The notes under the pieces were generated by a model. That model made no database searches. It saw nothing but the letters and a program-made list of their open reading frames with translations, and was not told the origin of the DNA. Both the position numbers and the translations under genes were made by a program. From Sinohyriopsis cumingii (lineage: Eukaryota; Mollusca; Bivalvia; Unionida; Unionidae), in assembly GCA_028554795.2 (NCBI GenBank), contig CM068832.1, forward strand, positions 84,549,049 through 84,613,048: 64,000 nucleotides of DNA, written 5' to 3'. Positions 11,482-23,689 of this stretch are shown one piece after another (positions within the stretch are counted from its first letter, which is position 1; every line of letters begins with the position of its first letter).

Positions 11482-11762
11482 AGTAAGTACTGTTAGATTT
11501 ATTATATCTGTTTAGCAACTTTATTTCTCCATACTTTAAAATGTCTCATCACTTTCCATTGGCATTAAGTAATTTGACAAGTAGAAATAAGAGAAATATA
11601 ATTCCACAGAATTTGAAAGCATTTTTTTCTTCAGAAAAACTGTATCGAAGTGCTCTGAATCGATGTTTGCCAGAACTATTAAGGGATTTGGATTTTAATG
11701 CTGTCTTCCATTACATTCAGGAGAAAGAACTTTTTCATGATGTGACATTGCGTGACATCACG
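11482..11762 (+). CDS. CARD-repeat gene, exon 1: first half of a CARD domain
   Basis: The start codon at 11541 opens a 74-codon stretch ending in phase 0 at acg|gtaagaaac (11763), a strong donor. Upstream, a pyrimidine-rich tract ending cttacag (11481) would be an acceptor, and an in-frame TAA comes right after it, so 11482-11540 is probably 5' UTR of the same exon and ATG 11541 is the first usable start. Residues about 34-74 (LYRSALNRCLPELLRDLDFN, then VFHYIQEKELFHDVTLRDIT) have the helix pattern of the N-terminal half of a caspase recruitment domain (leucine-rich amphipathic helices, then Asp-Leu before helix 3). The other half is in the exon at 29516, after a 17.8-kb intron. A split CARD joined in phase makes chance unlikely. 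Confidence 0.72.
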
Positions 11763-12820
11763 GTAAGAAACTAACAATATGCTCTTCAGCCAATCCTGTG
11801 GGACAAATACACTAAATATTAAATGCTTCATTTTCACGTCAGATTTTTGTTATGGATCAATGGTCTAGCATCTGATCTTCTATAAAGTAACAGCAGTTTT
11901 CCTTTCCAAATATTGGTTGTCAGAGCGTTACTAACATTAATTTGTAACTCACCTTACATGACAGACAAATTAGATATTTAGCAGATGATTTCTTTTATTA
12001 TCAAGATAATAATTGACATAAATCTATTACAACTACGTGAATAAAAGCAGCATCAACAGCAGCATCTGTATGGTTAAAGATGTTTATAAAATTGTTCATT
12101 TATCATGTACTCATCATCCATCAAGTAACAATTTCGGTTACATTAGGAATTTACAGAAAGTCTCATGGAATATTTTCTTAGTATTTTTTAAGATGTTAGT
12201 GACCATTTACAATTAGCACAAAACAACAAAAGATATATCATTGTTTCATGTTCCATTAATTTGGTATTAATACTTTATTAAGGTAGAAAATGTAACTCGT
12301 GTAACAGGGACAGACAAACAAAATGTTATTTCTCTGTTTAAAATTCATAAAATATTTGGGAGCCAGCAGTTGGCAGGTTTTGTGCTTGAAGTAGCTGTAC
12401 CACATCTGTTGATAATATTTTATATTCAGCTTCTTTATTTCCCTTTAATTTGCCAACTTTCTTGGAAAATTTGGCTGGTAATACTGATATAATCTAAAAG
12501 CAGTAATTATTAGTTATTTAGTATGTTGGGTCTGTAATTTTATTAGTATGTACTTTCAAATATTGATATAGTCGTATAGTTATATTTTGATGCATTATTT
12601 TCATTTGCAATATATAATGATGATTCTTCATGCGCTTCTTGGCTTTTATGTATCTTCAATGGCATGCCAACATGCTTAGGGTGTCTTCTGAACTAAGCAC
12701 TTGATGCCCAAGGAAACATTTTGGTCCTTATGGTTGATCTGATGCTGCTGTTGCTATAGAGTCTCTTGACAGTACTCACTCAATGTGATTGCTTTCAGAA
12801 TCTGATTTTAAGAAAAGTAG
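11763..12820. other. Start of intron 1, no gene seen
   Basis: A+T-rich intronic sequence after the donor at 11763. I saw no exon, repeat array or RNA gene before the LTR-like copy that begins at 12821. Confidence 0.4.
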
Positions 12821-13719
12821 TGTTATATTTGTTATGTATATTTAATTTAATTATTTGTTTGTTATTTTTTTTAAATTCTGTTACATGCTATTGTAATGTA
12901 ACTTTGTTTACTGGATTTGATATTGCCTAGAATAGAATTCAGTTCTGACTGATTTTTTTATATTTTTGATGCAAATAACTAATAATAGAAACACTGTATC
13001 TAGTTTCTGACCAGGATTCAGAACCAGTGACAGTTGTAGTAAACAACTTTTTCTTTTCTTTTTCTTTCTCAGAGTAAGATTCATTAAGTTGAATCAAGGT
13101 CAGACCTTGAGTACATGATATTAAACATGTGTTTATTGTTACAAACTTCTGAATTTTCTAGAAGGTTGATCAATATCCAGGAATCTGTTTTTTGTGTCTT
13201 AGTTAGAATTATTACTGATGTATTGAGAAAGAATAGTCAGTCGTGCCTTAACATTCGAGATGTCAAGTTGTTTATGTTGTATCCAGCTTGGGCTAATTAT
13301 TTTATTTTCTTCAAATTATTTTGAATTCAAGTGATTCTTTTCCCAGGAAATCCCAATGCTCTAAATTAGTTCTTGGACAAGGACATTTATTAAAATTTAT
13401 ACAGAATTCAAAAACTGGGATAATATTTTCTGAGATTCAACAAGACACTGTTGACACTGCAGCATTTTGCAGGTTACAACATACATCATTGTCTTCCATT
13501 TTGGATTTTGCCAGGATTCGAACTCAGTTTCATTCAGGACTTTTTATTACTTCTGTTTTTAATTCTTGGATTATTTTTGGATTTGATTCATAAAACGGTA
13601 AATTTTTTTCTCATTTTTCACTTGATAGTCTGAGGAAATAAATTATTTGTTTAATTTTACAAAGCTTGTTGTCTTCACTTTTGTCCTGTTACTTTCTGTA
13701 AGAGCTTAGACTTGTAACA
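12821..13719 (+). mobile_element. Solo-LTR-like repeat, copy A
   Basis: About 0.9 kb, starting tgttat and ending gtaaca, collinear throughout with copy B (20480-21397). Shared blocks include ttctgttacatgctattgta, aataatagaaacactg, cagtaaacaactttt, gatgtcaagttgtt, ggattatttttggatttgat and aaataaattatttgtt followed by acaaagctt. An AATAAA-like signal near the end fits an LTR polyadenylation region. No coding internal region or clear 5-bp target duplication was seen, so it is called solo-LTR-like. Confidence 0.6.
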
Positions 13720-15145
13720 TATTGTGTAACTTTCCTAGACAAAAGAGAAGAATCATGTAACTATGACTGTTAATTTTGTTCCATAAATGTTACATGAGAT
13801 GCACATGTTAATGAGAAGTAATCAAATTATCTACAATCCTTAATTGGAAATGTGGTATTTATTTCAGTTTAATTAGGTGCATGTGAATGTTATATTCTTA
13901 AAATAACAATACACAAGAATCACTAAACAGTAATCAGATTTTATGACTGGCTTTTTTGTTCCATGAGTGTCATGTGATTCACACACAGGTTGGTCAGAAA
14001 TAAAAATGTTGATTTACTGCAAAAAGACTTAATGTCAGTATTAAGGCTACTTTCAGCTGTGTCAATAGGATAAATTGGTATAGAATTTCTGTTCTTTTTA
14101 TTAACATTACAGCTGTATATGTACAACAACGTAACATGGACAACTTTTCCAGTCCCTAAATATAACTGGTTTTGTTGTCAGTCATGAATGACCATCTTGA
14201 GAATGCAGAGACAATACTGGTATTTCCTCACCGAATTCTTTCATTTTAATGGTCGTAATGTTGCCTATTTGTAATTATAGAAAAACTATTAATGTTAAGT
14301 CTATTTGTTACCCATTTAAAGAATTTTCTTATTTTGTCACATATATCGTAACTTGCCAGTTCATTTAACAGTCACATAACATCCTTATGGACATCCTTAT
14401 GGTCAACTGTAACAACCTCTGCTGATTTTTGACAACAGGATAGCAGGTGTGACATGTGCAAACTAAATTTTGGTCACCTAACGGTTAAAGCAGACAGACA
14501 TTGACAGTCTGTCACTAAATTCATAAATTCATCAAATGTTGACCATTTAAAAGCATTTAAGTTTTCTTTATTCAGACACAATATAAAATAACTCCACAAT
14601 GCACATCATTTAATTTACTGAAAGTATTATGACAGGGCAAGTCATTGAACATCACATAACCAGTCAGCATAATGCATTACATGTAACAGTGGGGTGATAA
14701 AAATTAAAGTTTTTAACATTAGTTTTCCAACCAACAAGACAATTTTTACAGGTTAGAAATCAGAATACACAAGTTTGTACCAAACATCCCTAGCTTTAAA
14801 TATTTGCAATGATAAAGAAAAGCTATTTTAATTTCTGTATGTAGACAAGTAATGTCCCATTTTGATATGTCTGAAATGTAGTATTTTCAGAAATGACAAG
14901 AAATTAATAATTTACAAACACATATTTTATGTCAAAACTCAGTCTTTATTATAACAGTAGCACATGAATTAATAAGTAATATTTATGAGTAATTAAAGTC
15001 CTAAATGCTTTTTGCAGCCTCTTTTCAACAAACACTGACATCTGACAGTAGACTCTACACACAGCCAAGAATTAATACTACTTCATTATTGGATGAAAAT
15101 ACATAGAAGATTTTTATCATATGATTTTGTGATGGGTTTGTGTAT
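13720..15145. other. Intronic sequence, nothing recognised
   Basis: No coding frames with splice sites, tandem repeats or RNA genes were seen. Composition is like the rest of the intron. Confidence 0.35.
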
Positions 15146-15149
15146 ATTA

Positions 15150-16118
15150 TACAACCCATCACATGTACTTTATGTGGTGGATTTAAGATTGATATACAGG
15201 GTATCACTTGGGTGATATGCAACCTATCACATGTACTTTATGTGGTGGATTTAAGATTGATATACTACCTGTTATTTGTACTTTATGTGGTGGATTTAAG
15301 ATTGATATACTACCTATTACTTGGGTGATATGCAACCTATTACTTGTACTTTATGTGGTGGATTTAAGACTGATATACTACCTGTTATTTGTACTTTATG
15401 TGGTGGATTTAAGATTGATATACTACCTGTTATTTGTACTTTATGTGGTGGATTTAAGAGTTATATACAGGCTCTCACTTGGGTGATATGTAACCTATCA
15501 CATGTACTTTATGTGGTGGATTTAAGATTGATATACTACCTGTTATTTGTACTTTATGTGGTGGATTTAAGACTGATATACTACCTGTTATTTGTACTTT
15601 GTGTGGTGGATTTAAGAGTTATATACAACCTATCTCCTGTACGTTATGTGGTGGATTTAAGAATGATGTTCAAGCTGTCGCTTGGGTGATATACAACCTA
15701 TCACTTGTACTTTATGTGGTGGATTTAAGAGTGATATACAACCTATCACTTGTATTTTTTTGTGATGAATTTAAGAGTGATATACATCCCATCACTTGTA
15801 CTTTTTGCAATGGATTTAAGGGTGATATACAGTCTATCCTGTGTACTTTTTGCAGTGGATTTAAGAGTGATATACAGTCTATCACTTGTACTTTTTGCGA
15901 TGGATTTAAGAGTGATGTACAACCTTTAACTTGTACTTTTTGCAGTGGCTTTAAGAGTGATATACAACCTGTCACTTGTACTTTTTGCAATGGATTTAAG
16001 AGTGTCACAGCCTATCACTTGTATATTTTGCAATGGATTTAAGACTGATATGCATCCTATCACATGTACTTTTTGCAGTGGATTTAAGAGTGATACACAT
16101 CCTATCACTTGTACTTTT
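15150..16118. repeat. 45-bp minisatellite with two unit classes and a palindromic insert
   Basis: About 20 units of roughly 45 bp built on cctatcacttgtactttatg followed by tggtggatttaagagtgatatacaa. The left half has the tttatgtggtgg class, the right half the ttttgcagtgg class. Several left units carry an extra segment with the inverted repeat tatcacttgggtgata. Because the unit is 15 codons without stops, long frames such as 15599-16042 (CTFCxGFKSDIQ repeated) arise automatically. Confidence 0.92.
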
Positions 16119-16788
16119 GTAAATCACCTGGCCATAAGATCATGCTAGCATATAATGTTCGGACTGCATAGCTTTCCATGTGCCATAACAAAAGTATGAT
16201 TTTGGGGCCTATCTAAAGTTGGTATCTTTCATCTGAACTCATTTAAGTTTCTGTTAAATATTGATGCTTCCAAAATTTAAAATATTCTTCTTAAATTGGA
16301 AACAGTGTGAATGCTTTCCAAATCTCTGCTTTTCACTGGGTTTTTTTTTCTGTATTTTTTCTGTTAATTCATTTCTTGATGTATAGATAAATTGCATAAG
16401 TTCATATAAAATGTGGCATCATTAGGACAAAGTTGAAGTTGAAGAGAATTGAATGTACCAAACAATACACAGTGCATAAAGTTAATTTAGTGATAGTGTG
16501 GGCAAAATATTTTGGACTATATTATATACCTTTGGTAAGGCTGTTCAAGGACAAATTATTCAGTGAGTATTTTGAGAGAACTTTTAAAGTTTTTCGGCTA
16601 AGCCACCACACTGTTTAGCATCACTACACACACATGCTTAGACACACAGCTGATTTGTTGCAGTAGCTTAGCTGGCCTAACTTGGTCAAGTTTACCTTAG
16701 CTTATGATACTGGGTCTACAGACTTTCCACTACCTATGGGGAACAGAGACCTAGTTGATATTAGTGCTGGTTGATTGGTCTGTTGTTT
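16119..16788. other. Intronic sequence, nothing recognised
   Basis: No feature was seen between the 45-bp array and the SINE. The frame at 16433-16618 has no splice context or recognisable motif. Confidence 0.35.
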
Positions 16789-16801
16789 ATATTACTCCCC
16801 A

Positions 16802-17040
16802 GTGGCCGAGTGGTCTAAAGCACTCATCGTTCCGGATCACTGCCATCTCACCTCTGCCTTTGTGGGTTCGAGTCCAAGGTTCGGCTAGCGTGAGTACGTG
16901 GGAAAGCCTGCCAGTAGCTTCTCGTGGGTCGGTGGTTCTTCCCTGGGTTTTCCAGGGTTCTTCCTCCACCAGTTATACTGGCCACCATGTATAGACTATC
17001 TTGTGCTGAAAAATGGCATTAAACCCTAGAACAACAACAA
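16802..17040 (+). mobile_element. tRNA-derived SINE (family 2) with 13-bp target-site duplication
   Basis: The head is gtggccgagtggtctaaagc (A-box region of a Ser/Leu-type tRNA), with a B box gggttcgagtcc at about 16864-16875. A body with gtgggtcggtggttcttccc follows, ending in an aacaacaacaa tail. The element is flanked by atattactcccca at 16789-16801 and 17041-17053, a 13-bp direct repeat. A second copy of the family lies inverted at 22268-22521. Confidence 0.93.
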
Positions 17041-17059
17041 ATATTACTCCCCATTTCAA

Positions 17060-17420
17060 AGAAAAGCATTGAACATGATATGTTTTTGTTCATCCTTCTG
17101 TACATCCGACTTTTTTCCACTCTATAACTTTAAGACCATTTGTGACAAAAGACTGAAACTTGGCACACATATTATTAGAAGGTATCAGATGTCTTATCTT
17201 TAGGGTCAAGGTATGACTTGTAGCTTAAGTCTTCTGTCAGCTTTCATTTCAGGTCCATAACGTTAAAGATATTCAAGGTTAAAGGATGAAACTTGGTAGT
17301 CATCCTTAGCAGATGTGTTGTGAAAAACTATACTGGGGGTTCTTTTTTCATGCTGAAGGTCATTGTTTAGCTGTTTTTCACACTCATTGCACATTACCTA
17401 CTACTTCAATACTTCAAAAG
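17060..17420. repeat. Probable dispersed repeat
   Basis: Text of the kind that recurs within itself: gactgaaacttggcacacat near 17151 and ggatgaaacttggtagtcat near 17284, with ataactttaagaccat and ataacgttaaagatatt as paired partners. This suggests two diverged units of about 130 bp. No gene. Confidence 0.35.
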
Positions 17421-18479
17421 CATTTGAAATCAAGGGATGAAATTGGTATACTTGTATTTTAATATCAGTAATATCTTACCTGCTGGTATTGCACTTTCCA
17501 GGAGGAAAGTGCCTGACTGAGTGACTGAAATTTGTCTTCCCATTTGTGTAAACCAGAATCTTCCTGAACACATAATAAGTCCCTGTGTTAGAGTTCCATA
17601 CATTGGATATGCATGAAGGATGATCTCATATTTTTCAGTCGCCATGTTGTACATTTTGGTACTTTACATTTCCGTTCTGTAAGGGTGTTACTAATTCAGA
17701 TTTGTTGTTTTATTTGTATTTAAATAAAATTTCTAAGCTGCAGTGGTAGGTATTTTATTTGAATTTCCCTATCCTTGCATTTTTGCCATCTATGGACTTG
17801 CTTGACAGGAGAGGGCTTTCTTGGTGTACTGTGCAACCCTGATGACCTTGTGGATTTATTAGAAGTACTTGTGGGATCAGTTCGTGTCAGTGGTTGCTTA
17901 CCAGCCAAAACATAAGCTTCCATGAGTAAAGTTAGATGAAAAAATCTTGCAAAAACACCTGAGGGAAACAAAAGCATCATACACCTGCAACCTCCACCAG
18001 TAACACCAAAATGTACACAGGAAGAAGATGAACAAGTTAGCTTGATAAGAGAACAAGTACAACAGTAGCACCAGCAATTCGTGTGCTGTGTGAAATTTAT
18101 GCATACATTCAATAGCTGGTTGTAAATACAACCTAGAGCATGATCTCAGTGATCACTATCTCCTTCATGAAACCAGAATTCAGTGTGATGTTTTCTGCAC
18201 CTGGACTGCTGGGGACTCACGCACACTTGATATTGCACTAGCAGTGCTGCAGATGTATTATTGCTGGCCTAATATCCGGTTCCAACTGTTTGGTGTCTGG
18301 TTGCTAACAATTTGTTTGTGTTTTCAGCAGACATGGGTGCCAACTGGCATACTATCAAACTTCCTCCGCCATGTATGACATAGAATTGATAAATGAAGAA
18401 ATTCAATGAAGAATTTCAATAGTGAATGGCAAATGTTAAAATAATTTCTATGCGTGCTTATGAGCCCACACTCTGTTAA

Positions 18480-19080
18480 GTCATTGCTATCGAATCTCAA
18501 ACTTATGCTGAGGATATTACATGGTCGTTGATAAGGTCAGTGTTAGGTTGGCCTAGCCACATTCCAGACATTGTGAGAATTATGTCAACAACGCATGTTA
18601 ATCTAACTTGTGATGCTGTCAGTGGCAGTTGAGAAAGCAGGTCCAACACAACAGGTGTAGTTGTACAGGGTTATATTCTGTCTGGGTTTTCACCTGCCAT
18701 AGAACCAGTTGACTTGATCTCAATTATGTCTGCAGCACCTGAGTATCTTCCTTGCCATAATAATCGGTTGACCCCAATTCATTTTTCCATGGATCAAGAC
18801 AGGCATGTGGTGGATCTCCATGATGCAAAATTGACGATAGAACTGTACATTAGAGATTGGCCTGACATTTTATAACCTTTTACCTCATGTAAGCGCCTTT
18901 GGACACCTGTACCTTTGGAATCCTCTACCTGCTGTAAACATCATCCATTTTGAGCTGGTTTTCATAGCACCACCTTCAGGGATAACCTCCTATTAGATAC
19001 TGCATTCGTTAATGTGAATGACCATTATGTCAGATCACGTGGTCACTGTTTAAGATCTGGTTGTAATCTGCTATTTAAAG
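18480..19080 (+). pseudogene. Decayed virus-like capsid (jelly-roll) protein, N-terminal part
   Basis: A frame open from 18480 to TAA 18873-18875 has only one internal stop (TGA 18630-18632). It contains EYLPCHNNRLTPIHFSMDQD and HVVDLHDAKLTIELYI, the kind of N-terminal strands seen in capsid proteins of Polinton-like elements (the F54H12.2-like family named in animal genomes). Beyond the stop, in other frames, pieces such as PAVNIIHF (about 18935-18960) and VNDHYVRSRGH (about 19014-19045) continue the pattern of a PVN..LHSLF..VNG block. It lies upstream of, and in the same orientation as, the better-preserved capsid remnant. It may be the minor capsid (penton-like) gene, but this is judged by eye from weak similarity. 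Confidence 0.42.
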
Positions 19081-20086
19081 TAACTGGGTCATATTCTTCA
19101 CTCTCCAAAATGGAGGCTGCAGATTTTTTTCAATACTTTCTTGAGTTTGCATGATTAGAATCACAACTATGAAAGCTTAAATAACTTAAGTAAAGGCTCT
19201 CATATTGATATAGACAGCAATTAGTTTTGATAAATTATCAAAATCAGATGATATAGTAATGTAGATGCAAGGAACATGTAAATTTTGAGTATGAGAAATG
19301 GTTGGTCACATGGCTTCACTAGCTTGACGGTTAACGATGTTCTCTCAAGATTTTAAAGTGCATAAAAACTTTTCCATGAAAAATAATTATAGAGCTACAA
19401 CAATTGGATTTTACTCTTATATCTTTCTATACATAATAGATGTGTATCAAAAGTGCAAAATGGTTAAAATTGATGTTAAATGTAACATATACTACACTGC
19501 TTAACAGTTAACAGGCAGGCCTATCTGTATGGAGTCAAACAGGTAACAGGTGTTCTGTTTATAGCATAATGTAGAATGTAACTTTGATACATGTACATGA
19601 ACTGGCTAAAATGCCTTACACTCTATGAGATAAAGGGATAACAGCAACAATGACATTTGTGCAAGGATGTGAAAAAGAAATTAACGCGAGAATACCTGTG
19701 TACATGACTATTGGGGAACTGGGCTTGGTGATGTTGGTGGATTATTTACCGGTGTACTAAAAGCATTCACAGCCTAAATATTATCATATGCTGCTCCCAC
19801 TGGTAAGCAAGTTACAGTGCTGGTTGTGGATGGTGTTAAAAGTGCCTCTGGATCGATTAAAACGACTTGACTCGCAGGCAGCTCAGTCTCTTTGAGATCG
19901 AATACAATGATTAGCAGCGTGAGCACCATCCACAAAAGTTGCATTGCCATTGACAGAATAAATGCCACCTGCAGTTAATAAAATCATTAACGAGGCCATC
20001 CAACAGCGATTTTCAGATTCAGTGATTGCAAATCTGGCTATGGGAAGTGGATTTACATGGTATTAAAGAAAATCAATGATGTGTAA
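19081..20086. other. Sequence between capsid remnants, possible further viral debris
   Basis: From about 19640 to 20060 the plus strand has short stretches that look like broken coding sequence in shifting frames (for example GDVGGLFTGVLKAFTA near 19730 and INEAIQQRFSDSVIANLAMG near 19990). Small glycine-rich core proteins often precede capsid genes in such elements, but I cannot assign this one. 19081-19640 holds nothing recognised. Confidence 0.3.
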
Positions 20087-20410
20087 GTGAAAACCAAATG
20101 TTTATGCAATGGCTCGATCAAAGAGACATTTAATCCAGCATTTGACATGGGAGTGCCTGTGTTAGTGGGTCGAAGCAAGAGGGAGTTTCAGTATTACTGC
20201 AGAGACCCCAATCAGTTTAAAATAGAATTACAAGTGCAAGACATATCTAGATTTTTCTTTCCATATGAGGCATTCATGGAAGTTGAGGAAAAACTGGTAT
20301 GCGAGAACAATGCCAATTATGATGCTAATGCCATAGTGGGATTTGTTAACAATGGCATCATGGTGTTGTCCAACAGTGCACGTAACTCAGACCTGCCATT
20401 ACCCATCTGA
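20087..20410 (+). pseudogene. Major capsid protein remnant, N-terminal part
   Basis: An open stretch of 107 codons ends at TGA 20408-20410. YCRDPNQFKIELQVQDISRF, FFPYEAFMEVEEKLV and AIVGFVNNGIMVLSNSA fit the beginning of the double-jelly-roll capsid protein found in Polinton/adintovirus-like elements of animals (strands, then a VNN..M.LF block). The continuation of the gene is displaced to about 23690-24780; between them lie a solo-LTR-like copy, a LINE fragment with a nested SINE, and a minisatellite. Assignment rests on motif pattern and on the convincing C-terminal half downstream. Confidence 0.55.
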
Positions 20411-20479
20411 TTTTTCCATAAGTCTTTACAGAAATTGTGCTTAAAATATGTACTTGCAGAATAAAAGCACAAATTACGG

Positions 20480-21397
20480 TGTTACCTATATCTGAATTAA
20501 TTTATATTTGATTTCATTTAATTGTTTGTTGGTTAGTTTTAAAATTTTTTATTCTGTTACATGCTATTATAGTGTGATCTTATTTATTAGATTTTCCATT
20601 TTTTTAATAGAAAATTCAGTTTGTCCTGAATTTTTTCATAAACACCTAATAATAGAAACACTGTTTCTATTTTTGACTTAGTTTCCGACCTTGGTTCAGA
20701 AATCACTCAGTGGAGTAAACAACTTTTTAAAAATTGTATTCTTAGAGTAAAACGATTGGTTTTTGTCAGGGTCATATTGGGAGTACGTGACTTTAAGATG
20801 TAAACATGATCACTTGACCCTCTATTTTGCAATCCAGGCTTTTCTGTAATTGTGCAGAATTTAGATTTAATAGAGATGTTTAGAGAGAAATTTTATAGTT
20901 TGGGCTTTTGACACTTGATGTCAAGTTGTTTTCTTCTGTTGTGACAGGTTTGAGTTTTCTTCTGATTATTTGGATTCTAAAAGATTGATTCGTTTCTCTG
21001 GAAATATTTGAGTGCTCATACAGAATTCTTGGTCAAAGACATTTCTTGAAATTTTATTCGAATTCAAACACTGGAGCGTTATTTCTTGTGGTTCTACAAG
21101 GAACTGTAGATAACAGTACTATACAGGTTACAGCATATGTCATCACCTTCCATCTTGGATATTCATCAGGACTTGAACTTGAATTCATTAGAATATTTTA
21201 TTACTAGGACTTATAAAATTTAATTCTTGGATTATTCTTGGATTATTTTTGGATTTGATTCTTAAAACCGTAAGTTCTTTTTTTTAATACATTTTTACAT
21301 TGTTTTCCCAGAGAAATAAATTATTTGTTAAATGTTACAAAGCTTGGTGTTTTCACTCTTTTTTTGTTACTGTTTATTAGAGCCTAAACACGTAACA
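20480..21397 (+). mobile_element. Solo-LTR-like repeat, copy B
   Basis: It begins TGTTAC and ends GTAACA, a perfect 6-bp terminal inverted repeat of the TG...CA type. It is collinear with copy A at 12821-13719 with visible divergence along the whole length. It lies 70 bp after the N-terminal capsid fragment and is one of the insertions that split that gene. Confidence 0.62.
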
Positions 21398-21628
21398 ATG
21401 GAAATATGTTTGTTTGCAGTATAATCCAGATACTGGCTTGTCCTTGTTTCATTCAGATCTGGGTTGCATATTAGATTCAGTAGAATTGGTCAGGGAACCA
21501 TCTTTACTGGTGTACCTCAGATGTTTTAAACAGCACATATTTTCTGATTAAAAAAATCTGCATGGTCAAGCTATTGTTTTTCTCTTGTTTTGTTTTTTTA
21601 AATGGTGTCGAACAAGTGAGCAGTTAGG

Positions 21629-22803
21629 ATGAAAGTGATCATAAACATCATAAAATTTTTTAACACCCTAAACAAACTGGAAAACTGGTGCACATGCAAT
21701 GGCATGGTGGTAAATACTGGTAAAACTAAAATATTACTTATCTCAACAGGGCAAAAAAGGACAAATCTTGATAGTGATGAACTATGTCTGACGTGGAAGG
21801 ATAAAAATTTGCAAATGGCCTGTCATCATAGACTACTTGGTGTTCTGGTAGATAATAACGTAGCATGGACTGAACATATCAAACATATCAATAAAAAAGT
21901 CAATTCAACTTTATGGCTTCTCAGTCGGATAAGACATTTTCTCCCTGAAAGGTAGAGAAAACTATTTGATAACAGTTACATGCAACCCCATTTAGACTAC
22001 TGTAATACAGTATGGGGTAATTCAAATGATAAAAACATAGCAGAGCTGGCACATCTTCAAAAAAGCGCATTTGGGCTAATATCAATCCAGAAAGAAAGCA
22101 AAGAAAATTTAGCTGGTAAGTTAAAAATATTACCTGTTAAAGACCGAATCTGTTTGAGAAAAGCCAAATTAATGTTTGGGATATCCAATAATAGTGCTTC
22201 TGAATATTTACAATCACTATTCCAGTATAGGCTTCCTGGTAATACTCCCCACCTTCAATCCATGTCTTGTTGTTGTTGTTGTTGTGGGGTTTAACGCCAT
22301 TTTTCAGCACACGATAGGCTATACATGGCGGCCAGTATTAATGGTGGAGGAAGAACCCGGGAAAACCCCGGAAAGAACCACCGACCCTCGAGAAGCTACT
22401 GGCAAGCTTTCTCACATACCCACATTGGCTGAATCTTAGACTCGAACCGCCGCAGACAGAGGTGAGATGGCAGTGATCCGTAACGAAGAGCGCTTTATAC
22501 CACTCGGCCACTCGGGGCCCCTCAATCCATGTCTACCAAACAGTATAAAATTGCCAAACCAAATAAGGAGTTATTCAAAAACAGTTTCCAATACTCTAGA
22601 ACTCAGCTCTGGAATAGTATTCCAGTTGAGATTAGAAAAGCCCACTCTATTTCCTTCTTCCAAACCCAGTATATCCAGTAACTTCAGAGATGCAGCTAAA
22701 ATAAATAAATTCCTTTGTATGAAGGCCTTAAGTTAGATTAGTTCTTAGCTTATCGTGTTACCCTCTTTAAATAAGGTTATTATTATTATTATTATTATTA
22801 TTA
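21629..22803 (+). pseudogene. CR1/L2-like non-LTR retrotransposon, 3' fragment of the reverse transcriptase gene, split by a SINE
   Basis: Frames 21629-21955 and 21980-22260 align with the C-terminal half of the better copy at 41478-43256: LENWCTCNGMVVNTGKTKIL, HRLLGVLVDNNVAWTEHIKH, LLSRIRHFLPE, DNSYMQPHLDYCNTVWGNSN. A stop (TAG at about 21953-21955) and other changes kill it. After the SINE (22268-22521) it resumes near 22535 with codons for NSFQYSRTQLWNSIPVEIRK-like text, in changing frames. The 3' end is a (ATT)n tail at about 22777-22803. The upstream RT catalytic part is missing (5' truncation). Confidence 0.82.
22268..22521 (-). mobile_element. tRNA-derived SINE (family 2), nested in the LINE fragment
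   Basis: Reverse-oriented copy of the family at 16802. The tail appears as ttgttgttgttgttg at the left and the tRNA head at the right (ccactcggccactcggggcc). The 13-bp target duplication tcaatccatgtct lies at 22255-22267 and 22522-22534. The insertion is therefore younger than the LINE fragment. Confidence 0.93.
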
Positions 22804-23081
22804 ACAGTACAGAAGAATAAAATGTAATATTCAGATTCTTGGGGGAAGAAGAAGGAAGGGCAATAATTACTTTATGTGGAAATCATGAGTTGATTTTAGT
22901 ATGTCACATGACGGGAAAGATGGTTGCTGTTGCCACAGCTTTTCTTTTTTAAAGGATTACATCAAGCTGAAAGATGTCAAGAAGCTATTTAGCTCTCTTA
23001 TGGTTTGTAACTGCAGTTTGTGAAAAAACTGTGCAGGAGGTAATTAGGGTTAAAGTAAAGTTGACAAACTTATGAGCTGAA

Positions 23082-23580
23082 CATTGGTTTATATGCCTTG
23101 TACCACACCTCTGGACTTATAAATACCATTGGTTTATATGCTTTGTACCACACCTCTGGACTTATAAATGCACATGAAGTTTACCATTGGTTTATATGCC
23201 TTGTACCACACCTCTGGACTTATAAATGCACATGAAGTTTTCCATTGGTTTATAGGCCTTATACCACACCTCTGGACTTATAAATGCACATGAAGTTTAC
23301 CATTGGTTTATATGCCTTGTACCACACCTCTGGACTTATAAATGCACATGAAGTTTACCATTGGTTTATAGGCCTTATACCACACCTCTGGACTTATAAA
23401 TGCACATGAAGTTTACCATTGGTTTATAGGCCTTATACCACACCTCTGGACTTATAAATGCACATGAAGTTTACCATTGGTTTATAGGCCTTATACCACA
23501 CCTCTGGACTTATAAATACACATGAAGTTTACCATTGGTTTATAGGTCTTGTACCACACCTCTGGACTTATAACTGCACA
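23082..23580. repeat. 58-bp tandem repeat, about nine copies
   Basis: The unit is accattggtttatatgcctt followed by gtaccacacctctggactta and taaatgcacatgaagttt. The first copy is short (no gcacatgaagttt), the last ends in a T run. Copies differ mainly at tatgccttg or aggccttat, which groups copies 4 and 6-8 together. Confidence 0.93.
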
Positions 23581-23689
23581 TTTTTTTTTTGAGCTTGACA
23601 ATAGCAATACATTATATTTTGTTGCACCTTACTGAAAACTGGCCCAGATTTTGGAAAAAAATTGGCTGCCTTAATGAGAAGGTCATGTT

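Noticed and set aside
16802-16890. Functional tRNA-Ser or tRNA-Leu gene
   Set aside because: A and B boxes are present, but the sequence is the head of a SINE with body, tail and target-site duplication, and a second copy exists.
17720-18131. Minus-strand frames of 130 and 77 residues
   Set aside because: No recognisable motif. The plus strand here has short coding-like text (for example PDDLVDLLEVLVGSVRVSG near 17839) that might belong to the virus-like tract, but it is too broken to annotate.
12821-21397. One complete LTR retrotransposon between the two LTR-like copies
   Set aside because: The copies are too diverged from each other, and the sequence between them holds SINEs, arrays and capsid debris but no gag-pol.
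22176-22439. Protein frames around 22176-22736
   Set aside because: They run through the nested SINE and the broken LINE 3' end; not genes.
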